Shown in pieces: positions 56,509 through 64,000 of a DNA stretch of 64,000 bases. Each line of letters opens with the position of its first letter. Positions within the stretch are counted from its first letter, which is position 1. The stretch spans positions 1,116,001 through 1,180,000 of the forward strand of contig REGP01000001.1 of the NCBI GenBank assembly GCA_004134995.1. The letters are read 5' to 3'. The position numbers were made by a program, and so were the translations under genes. The notes under the pieces were generated by a model that did no database searches, was not told the DNA's origin, and saw nothing but the letters and a program-made list of their open reading frames with translations. The stretch comes from Oxalobacteraceae bacterium CAVE-383. GTDB taxonomy: Bacteria > Pseudomonadota > Gammaproteobacteria > Burkholderiales > Burkholderiaceae_D.

Positions 56509-56715
56509 ATGGCAACTGGCATCGTAAAGTGGTTCAATGACTCGAAGGGCTTCGGCTTTATCACTCCTGACGAAGGTGGCGAAGATTTGTTCGCTCACTT
56601 CTCGGCTATCCAATCGAACGGCTTCAAATCTCTTCAAGAAAACCAACGCGTTTCCTTCGAAGTGACTACCGGTCCTAAGGGTAAGCAAGCTTCGAACATT
56701 CAGGCTATAAGCTAG
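56509..56715 (+). CDS. Cold-shock protein, CspA family
   Basis: 68-aa single cold-shock domain, an RNA/DNA chaperone. It contains RNP1 KGFGFITP and RNP2 DLFAHFSAI, the two nucleic-acid-binding motifs, near residues 15-33. The frame extends 10 codons upstream, but ATG 56509 follows AATAGGAATTGC (AGGA Shine-Dalgarno) and gives the standard [11 protein letters not shown] start. It is a single-gene unit with its own promoter and terminator. Whether it is cold-induced or constitutive cannot be told. Confidence 0.95.
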   Translation: MATGIVKWFNDSKGFGFITPDEGGEDLFAHFSAIQSNGFKSLQENQRVSFEVTTGPKGKQASNIQAIS

Positions 56716-56737
56716 ACTGATTCACAAGCTTCCATAA

Positions 56738-56766
56738 AATCCCCGACCCAGTCGGGGATTTTTTTC
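56738..56766. terminator. Terminator after the cold-shock gene
   Basis: A 10-bp perfect stem AATCCCCGAC/GTCGGGGATT (56738-56747, 56751-56760) with 3-nt loop, followed by a T-run on the plus strand (TTTTT). On the minus strand it is followed by TTTT, so it may also stop aceB transcription. Confidence 0.9.
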
Positions 56767-56778
56767 GTCCAGATTTTC

Positions 56779-56901
56779 GTCCTCTGTTTTGAAGCGACTG
56801 CGCGGTCCAGTCTCGGGACTGCGATGCTCACCGTACTAAAGTACGGCTCCGCGTCTTATTCCCGATACTGAACCGCTCGCTACGCTTCAAAAGCAGAAGA
56901 C
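56779..56901. repeat. 123-bp imperfect palindrome (REP-like element)
   Basis: The outer arms near TTTTGAAGCG (56787-56796) and CGCTTCAAAA (56883-56892) pair. Further nested pairs follow: GCGGTCCAG with CTGAACCGC, CTCGGGA with TCCCGA. At the centre CCGTACT/AGTACGG (56831-56837, 56840-56846) has a 2-nt tip. The whole element would fold into one long hairpin. It lies between two convergent genes (cold-shock gene and aceB), a typical place for REP/BIME-type repeats. Confidence 0.75.
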
Positions 56902-56920
56902 GTATTTCTTCGGACTGCCA

Positions 56921-58507
56921 TCAAATTTCTTCGTACAACGGCAGCGTCAGAAACTCTTCAAAGTGCTCCGCTGTCGACATCTGCTCGAAAATCTTCGCGG
57001 CGCGATCGTAAGTCGGTCCCGTGCCGGCAACTTCCTTCACCTTCGCCAATTCTTCCGGAATCATCGCGCGCACCATTTCGGCGGTGACCTTGCGCTTGTC
57101 TTCCAGCACGCCCTTGTCGCTGCGGATCCATTGCCATACCTGCGCGCGGCTGATTTCCGCGGTGGCGGCATCTTCCATCAGGTTATGGATAGGCACGCAG
57201 CCGTTGCCGGCCAGCCAGGCGCCCAGATAGTGGATGCCGACATTGATGTTATAACGCAGGCCGGCTTCGGTGATCGGCGCTTCCGGCTGGAAGTTCAGCA
57301 GATCGGCGGCGCTGACATTGACGTCGGGACGCTGCTTCTCGAACTGGTTCGGCTTGTCGCCCAGCACCTTGACGAACTCGTTCATCGCCAGATCCACCAG
57401 GCCCGGATGCGCAACCCAGCCGCCGTCGTAGCCGTCGGTCGCATCGCGCGCCTTGTCGACGCGCACGCCGCCCATCGCGATTTCGTTCTTTTCGGGATCG
57501 TTCTTGATCGGAATCAGCGCGGCCATGCCGCCGATCGCCGGCGCGCCGCGATGATGGCAGATCTTCAGCAGCAGCAGCGCATAGGAACGCATGAACGGCG
57601 CGGTCATGGTGACCTTGGCGCGATCGGCCAGGCAGAATTCCTTGTCCAGCTTGAATTTCTTGATGCAGGAAAAAATGTAATCCCAACGCCCCGCATTCAG
57701 GCCGGCGCTGTGCTCGCGCAGCTCATACAGGATTTCGTCCATTTCGAAAGCGGCGGTGATGGTTTCGATCAGCACGGTCGCCTTGATCGTGCCTTGCGGC
57801 AGGCCGAGTTCATTTTGCGTCATCACAAAGATATCGTTCCACAAGCGCGCTTCGAGATGCGACTCCATCTTCGGCAGATAGAAATACGGGCCGGCGCCGC
57901 GCGCCAACTGCTCTTTGGCGTTGTGGAACATGAACAGGGCGAAATCGAAAATGCCGCCGGAAACGCGCTTGCCGTCGACCGTCACATGTTTTTCATCCAG
58001 ATGCCAGCCGCGCGGACGCACCAGCAGCGTCGCGACTTTTTCGTTGAGCTTGTAGGATTTGCCGTTCTGCTCCAGCGCGATGGTTTTGCGGATCGCATCG
58101 CGCAGATTGATCTGGCCTTCGATCTGATTGCTCCAGACCGGCGAATTCGAATCCTCGAAATCGGTCATGTAGGCATCGGCGCCGGAATTGAATGCGTTGA
58201 TCACCATCTTGCGTTCGACCGGGCCGGTGATTTCGACGCGGCGGCAAGCCAGCGCCTGCGGAATCGGCGCGATCTTCCAGTCGCCGTTGCGCACCGCCGC
58301 GGTTTCCCGCAGGAAGTCCGGCCGTTCGCCGGCATCCAGGCGCTTGGCGCGCTCGGCGCGCGCATCCAGTAATTGCTTGCGGCGCGGTTCGAATTCCCGG
58401 CTCAGTCTGGCGACCAGCGCCAACGCTTGCGGCGTCAGAATTTCAGCGTAACCGGGCTCGATCGCGCCGGTAATTTCCATGCCTGACGGCAGCGTCAATT
58501 GACTCAT
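56921..58507 (-). CDS. aceB: Malate synthase A
   Basis: Glyoxylate bypass enzyme: glyoxylate plus acetyl-CoA to malate, needed for growth on acetate or fatty acids and for use of PHB-derived acetyl-CoA. The 528-aa length and motifs mark isoform [20 protein letters not shown] (catalytic Arg), the Mg-binding Glu and Asp near [18 protein letters not shown], and the late [20 protein letters not shown]. No isocitrate lyase gene is in the window. It starts with a GGAGTAACAG ribosome-binding region. Confidence 0.97.
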   Translation of the reverse strand: MSQLTLPSGMEITGAIEPGYAEILTPQALALVARLSREFEPRRKQLLDARAERAKRLDAGERPDFLRETAAVRNGDWKIAPIPQALACRRVEITGPVERKMVINAFNSGADAYMTDFEDSNSPVWSNQIEGQINLRDAIRKTIALEQNGKSYKLNEKVATLLVRPRGWHLDEKHVTVDGKRVSGGIFDFALFMFHNAKEQLARGAGPYFYLPKMESHLEARLWNDIFVMTQNELGLPQGTIKATVLIETITAAFEMDEILYELREHSAGLNAGRWDYIFSCIKKFKLDKEFCLADRAKVTMTAPFMRSYALLLLKICHHRGAPAIGGMAALIPIKNDPEKNEIAMGGVRVDKARDATDGYDGGWVAHPGLVDLAMNEFVKVLGDKPNQFEKQRPDVNVSAADLLNFQPEAPITEAGLRYNINVGIHYLGAWLAGNGCVPIHNLMEDAATAEISRAQVWQWIRSDKGVLEDKRKVTAEMVRAMIPEELAKVKEVAGTGPTYDRAAKIFEQMSTAEHFEEFLTLPLYEEI

Positions 58508-58596
58508 CTGTTACTCCTGATTTGGTTTTGCGGACATTGCAAAGAGAAGTATATAGCGGTATCGCCTGAATTTCCGTTGACCGGCAAAGTTCTCAG

Positions 58597-58646
58597 CATG
58601 CATTCCGGCATGCATGGGCGATGCCGCAACCCGGCGAACGCGGCAT
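58597..58646. repeat. Two short stem-loops upstream of aceB
   Basis: CATGCAT/ATGCATG (58597-58603, 58610-58616) and ATGCCGC/GCGGCAT (58621-58627, 58640-58646). They lie just past the liv operon end on the minus strand and upstream of aceB. No T-run follows, so they are more likely mRNA-end or operator structures than plain terminators. Confidence 0.45.
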
Positions 58647-58676
58647 TGCTTATGCGTGCGCTATGCGCGCACCATA

Positions 58677-59411
58677 TTAATGCGCGCTGCCCGCCGCGCC
58701 GCCCAGATAAGCGGCACGCACCGCCGGATCGTTCTTCAGTTTTTCGGCCGGTCCATGCACTGAAATGCGGCCGTTTTCCAGCACGTAGCCGTAGTCGGCC
58801 ACATTCAATGCGGCGGCCGCGAACTGCTCCACCAGCAGCATCGTGACGCCGCGTTCCTTGAGCCGCGAAATGATCCGGAATACTTCTTCGACCAATATCG
58901 GCGCCAGACCCATCGACGGCTCATCCAGCAGAATGACTTCCGGATTCAGCATCACCGCGCGCGCCATCGCCAGCATCTGCTGCTCGCCGCCGGACAAGGT
59001 GCCGGCCAGTTGCGTCTGCCGTTCCTTCAAGCGCGGAAACAATTCCAGCGCCCGCTCCAGATCCAGCGCGATGTCGCCGCGCGGCCGGGCCCGGGTGAAA
59101 CGCGGAAACGCCCCCAGCAGCAGATTGTCGGCCACGCTCATGGTGGCGAACACGCGCCGGCCTTCCGGCGAATGCGCCAGTCCGGCGCGTGCGATGCGGT
59201 GCGCTTCCTGGCCGGTAACGTCCTTGCCCCCCAGCATCACGGTGCCGCCGCGCGGCTTGATCATGCCGGAAATGGCGCGCATGGTGGTGGTCTTGCCGGC
59301 GCCGTTGGAGCCGATCAGCGTCACCACCTTGCCCTTCGGCACGTCCAGCGAAATGCCGTGCAATACCTCGACCTTGCCGTAGGCCGCCTGCAGATTCGAA
59401 ACGTATAACAT
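58677..59411 (-). CDS. livF: Branched-chain amino acid-type ABC transporter ATP-binding protein LivF
   Basis: Second ATPase of a high-affinity amino acid importer. The 244-aa protein has Walker A GSNGAGKTTT, signature LSGGEQQMLAMARAV, Walker B VILLDEPSMGL and the H-loop region. The frame runs 13 codons further upstream, but ATG 59411 starts 1 bp after the preceding stop and gives MLYVSNLQAAYGKVEVLHGIS, the normal N-terminus. It is the last gene of the liv cluster. Confidence 0.94.
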   Translation of the reverse strand: MLYVSNLQAAYGKVEVLHGISLDVPKGKVVTLIGSNGAGKTTTMRAISGMIKPRGGTVMLGGKDVTGQEAHRIARAGLAHSPEGRRVFATMSVADNLLLGAFPRFTRARPRGDIALDLERALELFPRLKERQTQLAGTLSGGEQQMLAMARAVMLNPEVILLDEPSMGLAPILVEEVFRIISRLKERGVTMLLVEQFAAAALNVADYGYVLENGRISVHGPAEKLKNDPAVRAAYLGGAAGSAH

Positions 59412-59412
59412 G

Positions 59413-61395
59413 TCAGATTCCTCCTGCAGCGGGAACGGGCGCCGACACATCCCCGGCGCTGCCGCCCAGATATGCCTCGATCACTTTGTCGTCGGCCTGC
59501 ACCGCGGCCGGCTTGCCTTCGGCGATCTTTTGCCCGAAATCGAGTACGGTGACCGTATCGCAGATCGACATGACGACATCCATGTGATGCTCGATCAGAA
59601 TGATGGTGATGCCGGCCTGCCGGATCTTGCGGATGATCGCAATCAGTTCCACGATATCCGGCGCGGTCAGCCCCGCCGCCGGTTCATCCAGCAATAACAA
59701 TGTCGGATTCAGGCCCAGCGCGCGGCCGATTTCCAGCAGCCGCTGCTTGCCGTACGGCAGATTGCGCGCCTCTTCATTGGCAAGATCGCCCAGGCCGACG
59801 AACTGCAGGATGCTGGCGGCCCGCTCGCGCGCATCCTGTTCTTCGCGGCGATAGCGCGGCGTCTGCAGCATGACGTCGCCGATGTTGCCGGCGAAGGTGT
59901 GATGCAGGCCGACCAGCACGTTCTCGGTCGCGCTCATCTCGCCGAACAGTTGCACGTTCTGGAAAGTGCGCGCGATCCCGCCCAGCGCGATGGCGGCGGG
60001 CGTCGAACCGGAAATGCGGCGGCCATCGAATTCCACTTCGCCGTCACTTGGCGGATAAATGCCGGTCAGCACATTCATCATGGTGCTCTTGCCTGAACCG
60101 TTCGGCCCGATCAGGCCATGCACCGAACCCTGCAGCACGTTCAGATCGACGCGGTTCAGCGCCTTCAGCCCGCCGAACTGCATCAGCACCTTCCTGACCG
60201 CCAGCAGTACCGCGCCGCTGGCGCTGGCCGGTACCGCCGCGGCCCATGCGTTGCGCAGCTCGCCGACCACTTCTTCCTGCGCCACGTCGCGCTGTTTCGG
60301 ACGGATCCTGGCAATCAGGCTGCGGCAGAAACCGACCACGCCATCCTGCAGGTAATACACCACGAACAAGGTCATCAGTCCGAAGATGGTCAGGCGCCAG
60401 TCGACGATATTTTCCAGTTGATACGAAAATACCGCCATCGCCACCGTGGCCACCACCGGCACCGCGATCTGGCGCAGCGTCCTGCGTTTTTTCAGGAGCA
60501 GGAAGGCGCCGGCCAGCACGCCGATGGCCGCCGCCACGCTGGCGATCATGCGGAACAGATCGATATCCGACAACAGGCTGGGCAGCATCACCACGATCAG
60601 CGCGCCGACCAGCGGCCCGATGCGGGTTTTGCGGCCGCCCATGATCACTGCCAGCAGGAACAGGATGGTCAACTCGAAGTTATAGGTATTCGGCGAAATA
60701 TATTCCTCCGAATAGGCGTACAGGCTACCCGACAATCCGGCCAGCGCCGCGCTGATCACGAAGGCATACACTTTGTAGCGATACACCGAAACGCCCATGC
60801 AATCGGAGGCGATCGGACTGTCGCGCAGCGCCTGGAAAGCGCGGCCGAGATGCGACTTGAGAATGCGGTTGACCACGATCAGCGACAGCACCATCAGCAC
60901 CGCGACCAGATAGAAGTACTCCACCTCGTCGAGCCTGTGCCCAAAGAAATCCGGCTTGCGCACCTTGATGCCGAGCGGGCCTTCGGTGAGGAAAGTCATT
61001 TCGTTGATCAGGATCTGCACGATGGTGCCGAAAGCCAGCGTCACCATCGCCAGGTATGGGCCGGTCACGCGCAGCGCCGGCAGCGCCAGGATGGCGCCGA
61101 ACAGCGCCGTCACGCCAAGGCTGGCCGGCGCCGCGATCAGGAACGGCAGGCCCAGCTTGAAATACAGCACGCCCGTGGTGTAGGAACCGATGCCGAACAG
61201 CGCGGCATGCCCGAGCGACACCTGGCCGGTATAGCCGACCACGATGTCCAGCCCGAACAGCAGGATCGCGTAAATCAGGATGGTTTCGGCCAGGTGCAGG
61301 TAGTACGGATTGGTCACCGCCAACGGCAGCAAGGCCAGCACCAGTACGCCGAGAAGACCTGCGATGGTGGTGGAGGATAAGCTTTTCTTTTGCAT
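59413..61395 (-). CDS. livMG: Fused LivM permease-LivG ATPase subunit
   Basis: 660-aa fusion of two subunits usually encoded separately. Residues about 1-300 form the LivM permease with the conserved VGYTGQVSLGHAALFGIGSYT segment. Residues about 305-375 add two more hydrophobic segments. From about 405 to 650 lies a complete LivG ATPase: Walker A GPNGSGKST (about 429-437), signature LPYGKQRLLEIGRAL, Walker B LLLLDEPAAGL and H-loop IEHHMDVV. The frame is unbroken between parts. Substrate class is inferred from family; leucine-type amino acids are likely but not proven. Confidence 0.93.
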   Translation of the reverse strand: MQKKSLSSTTIAGLLGVLVLALLPLAVTNPYYLHLAETILIYAILLFGLDIVVGYTGQVSLGHAALFGIGSYTTGVLYFKLGLPFLIAAPASLGVTALFGAILALPALRVTGPYLAMVTLAFGTIVQILINEMTFLTEGPLGIKVRKPDFFGHRLDEVEYFYLVAVLMVLSLIVVNRILKSHLGRAFQALRDSPIASDCMGVSVYRYKVYAFVISAALAGLSGSLYAYSEEYISPNTYNFELTILFLLAVIMGGRKTRIGPLVGALIVVMLPSLLSDIDLFRMIASVAAAIGVLAGAFLLLKKRRTLRQIAVPVVATVAMAVFSYQLENIVDWRLTIFGLMTLFVVYYLQDGVVGFCRSLIARIRPKQRDVAQEEVVGELRNAWAAAVPASASGAVLLAVRKVLMQFGGLKALNRVDLNVLQGSVHGLIGPNGSGKSTMMNVLTGIYPPSDGEVEFDGRRISGSTPAAIALGGIARTFQNVQLFGEMSATENVLVGLHHTFAGNIGDVMLQTPRYRREEQDARERAASILQFVGLGDLANEEARNLPYGKQRLLEIGRALGLNPTLLLLDEPAAGLTAPDIVELIAIIRKIRQAGITIILIEHHMDVVMSICDTVTVLDFGQKIAEGKPAAVQADDKVIEAYLGGSAGDVSAPVPAAGGI

Positions 61396-61397
61396 GA

Positions 61398-62288
61398 TCA
61401 GACCTTCTTGATGGCGGTTTTGCCGAACAGGCCCGCAGGTTTGATCGCCAGCACCAGCAACAGCAGCACCAGCCCCGGCACTTCCTTGTAGCCGGTGGAA
61501 ACGTAGAATCCGGTCAGCGTTTCAATCACGCCGAGCAGCAGCCCGCCGACCACCGCGCCCATGCCGGAAGTGAGGCCGCCGATGATCGCCACCGCGAATG
61601 CTTTCAATCCCAACGCCGTGCCCATGGTGGCGCCGGTCAGCGTCAACGGCGCCACCAGCACGCCGGCGAACGCCGCCGTGGCCGACGACAGCGCATACGA
61701 AAACGTGATCACCGCGCTGGTGTTGATGCCCATCAGGCCGGCCGCGTCGCGATCGTTCGAGGTCGCCACCACGGCCTTGCCGTAAATCGATTTGCGGTTG
61801 AACAGTTCCACCGCCAGCATCATGGCGACCGCGCCCAGCACCACCACCACCTGCATCGGCTGCACATTGGCGCCGAAGATCTGGAACGGCGCGGCGGTCA
61901 GCGGCGTCGGAAACGGCAGATCGTCCTTGCCCCAGATGTTTTCCGCGACGTTCTTGAAAATGATCGACAACGCGATGGTCGACATGATCCAGCCGAACTC
62001 CGACTTGATCCTGATCGCCGGCCTCACGCCGATCCACTCGACCACCGTTCCTTGCAGCGCGCCGAACACCATGACGATGGGAATCATCATCCAGTAATTC
62101 ATGTAGGGGCCGCCGTGGATATTGCCGACCAGGCTCAAGCCCACCAGCGCGCCCAGCATCAAGGCCTCGCCCTGGCCGAAATTGAGCGTGCCCGAGGTAG
62201 CGAAGGTCAGCTGGTAGCCGAACGCAATGACCGCGTAAATCATCCCCAGCGCAATGCCGCTAAAGACCAGTTGTAAAAAGATGTCCAT
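61398..62288 (-). CDS. livH: Branched-chain amino acid-type ABC permease LivH
   Basis: 296-aa inner-membrane permease with about eight transmembrane helices and the family motif TLNFGQGEALMLGAL near residues 34-48. The conserved AVAIIGGLTSGMGAVVGGLLLG segment lies near the C-terminus. It ends 2 bp before the livMG start and forms the membrane channel with LivM. Confidence 0.95.
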   Translation of the reverse strand: MDIFLQLVFSGIALGMIYAVIAFGYQLTFATSGTLNFGQGEALMLGALVGLSLVGNIHGGPYMNYWMMIPIVMVFGALQGTVVEWIGVRPAIRIKSEFGWIMSTIALSIIFKNVAENIWGKDDLPFPTPLTAAPFQIFGANVQPMQVVVVLGAVAMMLAVELFNRKSIYGKAVVATSNDRDAAGLMGINTSAVITFSYALSSATAAFAGVLVAPLTLTGATMGTALGLKAFAVAIIGGLTSGMGAVVGGLLLGVIETLTGFYVSTGYKEVPGLVLLLLVLAIKPAGLFGKTAIKKV

Positions 62289-62355
62289 GTTTTACCCGCC
62301 GTGAATTATCGCCAACGCTTGCCCGCTTGCCTGCTTTCCGTTTTCCATCGTAAAA

Positions 62356-62385
62356 GGGCCAGTCTCCCAAGGAAGAGACTGGCCC
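62356..62385 (-). terminator. Stem-loop between livK and livH
   Basis: An 11-bp perfect stem GGGCCAGTCTC/GAGACTGGCCC (62356-62366, 62375-62385) with an 8-nt loop, followed on the minus strand by TTTTA. Binding-protein genes are often followed by such a hairpin, which stabilises their mRNA and reduces read-through into the permease genes. Confidence 0.75.
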
Positions 62386-62423
62386 GATTTGCGATTGCGT
62401 AAAGAAAGTCTAAGGGCGGCCGA

Positions 62424-63578
62424 TTATTTGGCCAGCAGAATGCGGCCGTTTTTCACTTCGCCCATGTGCACCAGGTCCGGCTCGATGGCTTCATGGTCGT
62501 CATGCGAAAACGGCTTGTCATAGGTGGTGACCACGCCGTCGACTTTGTCCTTCAGGCTTTCCAGCGCTTCACGCACCTTTACGCCATCGGTGGTGCCGGC
62601 CTGCTTGATGGCGGCCGCCAGCAGATAGACCGAGTCGTAACCCTGGGCGGCGGACACCGCCGAAGGCATGCGATCGACCTTGTAGGCTTTTTGATAGGCT
62701 TCGATGAAGGCCTTGCGCTTGGGCGTATTGCCGTCCTGGATGAAGGTTTGCGGCATTCTTGCGCCGTCGCCGTTCTTGCCGGCATTGTCGATGAAGTTAC
62801 CCATCGACAGCGGCCAGCTGCCGATGATAGGCACATGCCAGTTCAGCTTTTCCATGCCGTTGGCGATCTGCGCCAGTTCCGGGCCGATGCCGTAGGTCAG
62901 CACCACCTGCGCCCCGCCCTGCTTGGCCTTGAGCAGCTGCGCCGTCATGTCGACGTCCTTGATATTGTATTTCTCGACGGCGACCGGCTTGATGCCCTTG
63001 GTCGACAAGGCTTTTTCCAGATCTTCGCGGCCCAGCTGGCCGTAGTTGGTGGAGTCGGCCAGGATCGCGACCTTGGTGAATTTGCGCTTGGTAATGGCTT
63101 CGTCGACGATCATCGCGGATTGGATGGTGTCGTTGGCGGAGGTGCGGAAGACGTAATTGTCCTTGTACTCCGGCGCCACGAATTGATGCGTGATCACGCT
63201 GCCGGTCGCCACGCTGTTCATGACCGGGATTTTCGCTTCCTGGTAGAAACGCTGGCTCGCCAATGCAACACCGGTATTGGCGAAGCCGATCGTGGCCACC
63301 ACTTTTTCCTTGTTGATCAGTTCCTGCGAAACCTGCACGCCGCGTTCATTCTTCGCTTCGTCATCGCGTTCGATCAATTGCAAAGGCCGGCCCAGCACGC
63401 CGCCCTTGGCATTGATGTCGGCCACTGCCAGCTTGGCGCCGTCGCGCATCGAAACGCCCATCGGCGCCGAGCCGCCCGTGAATGGACCCGACATGCCGAT
63501 CTTGATCGGATCCGCTGCAACCGCCGACAGCGAGGCCAGCATTGCGGTTGCCAGCAAAGTCATTTTCAGAAATTTCAT
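62424..63578 (-). CDS. livK: Branched-chain amino acid-type periplasmic binding protein (LivK/LivJ family)
   Basis: Periplasmic receptor that delivers substrate to the LivH/LivMG/LivF transporter. The 384-aa protein has a signal peptide (about 1-22, ending SAVAA-DP) and a type I periplasmic-binding fold starting IKIGMSGPFTGGSAPMGVS. The binding-site region VATIGFANTGVAL and the hinge LTYGIGPELAQIANGM follow. The exact ligand is unknown. It is the first gene of the liv cluster; a stem-loop follows it. Confidence 0.94.
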   Translation of the reverse strand: MKFLKMTLLATAMLASLSAVAADPIKIGMSGPFTGGSAPMGVSMRDGAKLAVADINAKGGVLGRPLQLIERDDEAKNERGVQVSQELINKEKVVATIGFANTGVALASQRFYQEAKIPVMNSVATGSVITHQFVAPEYKDNYVFRTSANDTIQSAMIVDEAITKRKFTKVAILADSTNYGQLGREDLEKALSTKGIKPVAVEKYNIKDVDMTAQLLKAKQGGAQVVLTYGIGPELAQIANGMEKLNWHVPIIGSWPLSMGNFIDNAGKNGDGARMPQTFIQDGNTPKRKAFIEAYQKAYKVDRMPSAVSAAQGYDSVYLLAAAIKQAGTTDGVKVREALESLKDKVDGVVTTYDKPFSHDDHEAIEPDLVHMGEVKNGRILLAK

Positions 63579-63675
63579 TTGTCTACCTCCAGATTTATTA
63601 TTTAATGGTCGTTCGCCACTGCAAGCCGATCATGTTCCTTCCACCTTGCGCGAAACTTACAAACCGATCGGCGGC

Positions 63676-64000
63676 CTATCCCTGCCGAGGATCCTCAAAC
63701 AGGCTGCCGCCAGGCAGGCGCTCGCGGATATGCCCCGGCAAGGCCATCGATTTCTCGTCCGCGAAACTGACCCAGACGATCTTCGCCGCGCCTTCCGCAT
63801 ACACCACGCCCGGCTCGTCCGAACGCTCCAAGCGATAGGCGGTTTCCATGCTGGAGCGCCCTATCGCGCCCACGAAAATATGCACGTCGACCGTGCCCGG
63901 ATAGCGCAATTGCCTCAAGAAGGTGCATCCCGCATTGATCAATACCGGGCCGTTGCCGCCTTCGCCGAGCGTGCCCAGCGAATCGCTGAACCAGCAGATG
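63676..64000 (-). CDS. Hotdog-fold acyl-CoA thioesterase (C-terminal part, cut by window edge)
   Basis: 108 codons of a 4HBT-type thioesterase; the N-terminus lies beyond the window. The readable part continues in frame through the end as ICWFSDSLGTLGEGGNGPV, then GCTFLRQLRYPGTVDVHIFVG and SMETAYRLERSD. This pattern is typical of YbgC/FcbC-type thioesterases that hydrolyse acyl-CoA. Substrate unknown. It is upstream of livK on the same strand with a 97-bp gap. Confidence 0.8.
   Translation of the reverse strand, partial: ICWFSDSLGTLGEGGNGPVLINAGCTFLRQLRYPGTVDVHIFVGAIGRSSMETAYRLERSDEPGVVYAEGAAKIVWVSFADEKSMALPGHIRERLPGGSLFEDPRQG

Noticed and set aside
1..64000. tRNA, rRNA, CRISPR, insertion sequence or prophage
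   Set aside because: I saw no cloverleaf genes, no spaced direct repeats, no transposase or integrase frames and no terminal inverted repeats flanking a gene; the only sizeable inverted repeats are intergenic.

Overview
The window is a stretch of conserved chromosome from a betaproteobacterium of the order Burkholderiales, most likely an Oxalobacteraceae-type organism (Herbaspirillum/Herminiimonas/Collimonas relatives). This placement is inferred from gene order, not from a database search. The supporting blocks are rpsB-tsf-pyrH-frr-uppS-cdsA-dxr-rseP-bamA-skp-lpxD-fabZ-lpxA-lpxB, divergent rluD/bamD, phaC-phaB-phaR, tandem cyanophycin synthetases and an flhDC-motAB-che cluster. Coding density is high. 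I found no tRNA, rRNA, CRISPR array, insertion sequence or prophage.

Layout. (1) 1-13357, minus strand: a translation/envelope super-operon running from rpsB down to a truncated lpxB, covering ribosomal protein S2, EF-Ts, UMP kinase, ribosome recycling, undecaprenyl and phospholipid precursors, isoprenoid synthesis, outer-membrane assembly and lipid A. (2) 13707-18294, plus strand: map, glnD and an RsuA/RluF-type pseudouridine synthase. (3) 18313-26277: a cyanophycin locus with a DUF1854 protein and an ABC exporter-type protein on the minus strand, divergent from two unequal CphA-type proteins on the plus strand. (4) 26358-33933, minus strand: flhD, flhC, a membrane-anchored methyltransferase, motA, motB, a CheZ-like protein, cheY, cheA and cheW. 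(5) 34407-39494, minus strand: phaC-phaB-(terminator)-phaR-rimO and a secreted protein. (6) 39538-43117: small envelope proteins, pgeF-rluD and divergent bamD. (7) 43321-49621: a large unrecognised 875-aa membrane protein, then yaaA, a PIN protein, an aminotransferase, a GST and arfB. (8) 49681-56356: MaoC-like, DUF4870-like, serB, mfd, ispD and ispF. (9) 56509-64000: a cold-shock gene, aceB, a liv-type amino-acid ABC transporter with a fused LivM-LivG subunit, and the end of a thioesterase gene.

Most notable points. The two cyanophycin synthetase homologues look functionally split. The first keeps an HxxEH motif in its N domain but has a degenerate Mur-ligase site and lacks the Mur C-terminal domain. 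The second has an intact Mur ligase but has lost the second His of that motif. The 875-aa protein at 43321 has an Ala/Ser/Pro-rich N-terminus and three hydrophobic regions and belongs to no family I recognise. An unnamed protein between motB and cheY carries the D-x-x-x-Q phosphatase motif and an acidic C-terminus like those of CheZ. Several DNA features stand out: a 102-bp inverted repeat upstream of ispD, a 123-bp REP-like palindrome after the cold-shock gene, four exact-length 13-bp tandem repeats after arfB, and a strong terminator between phaB and phaR.
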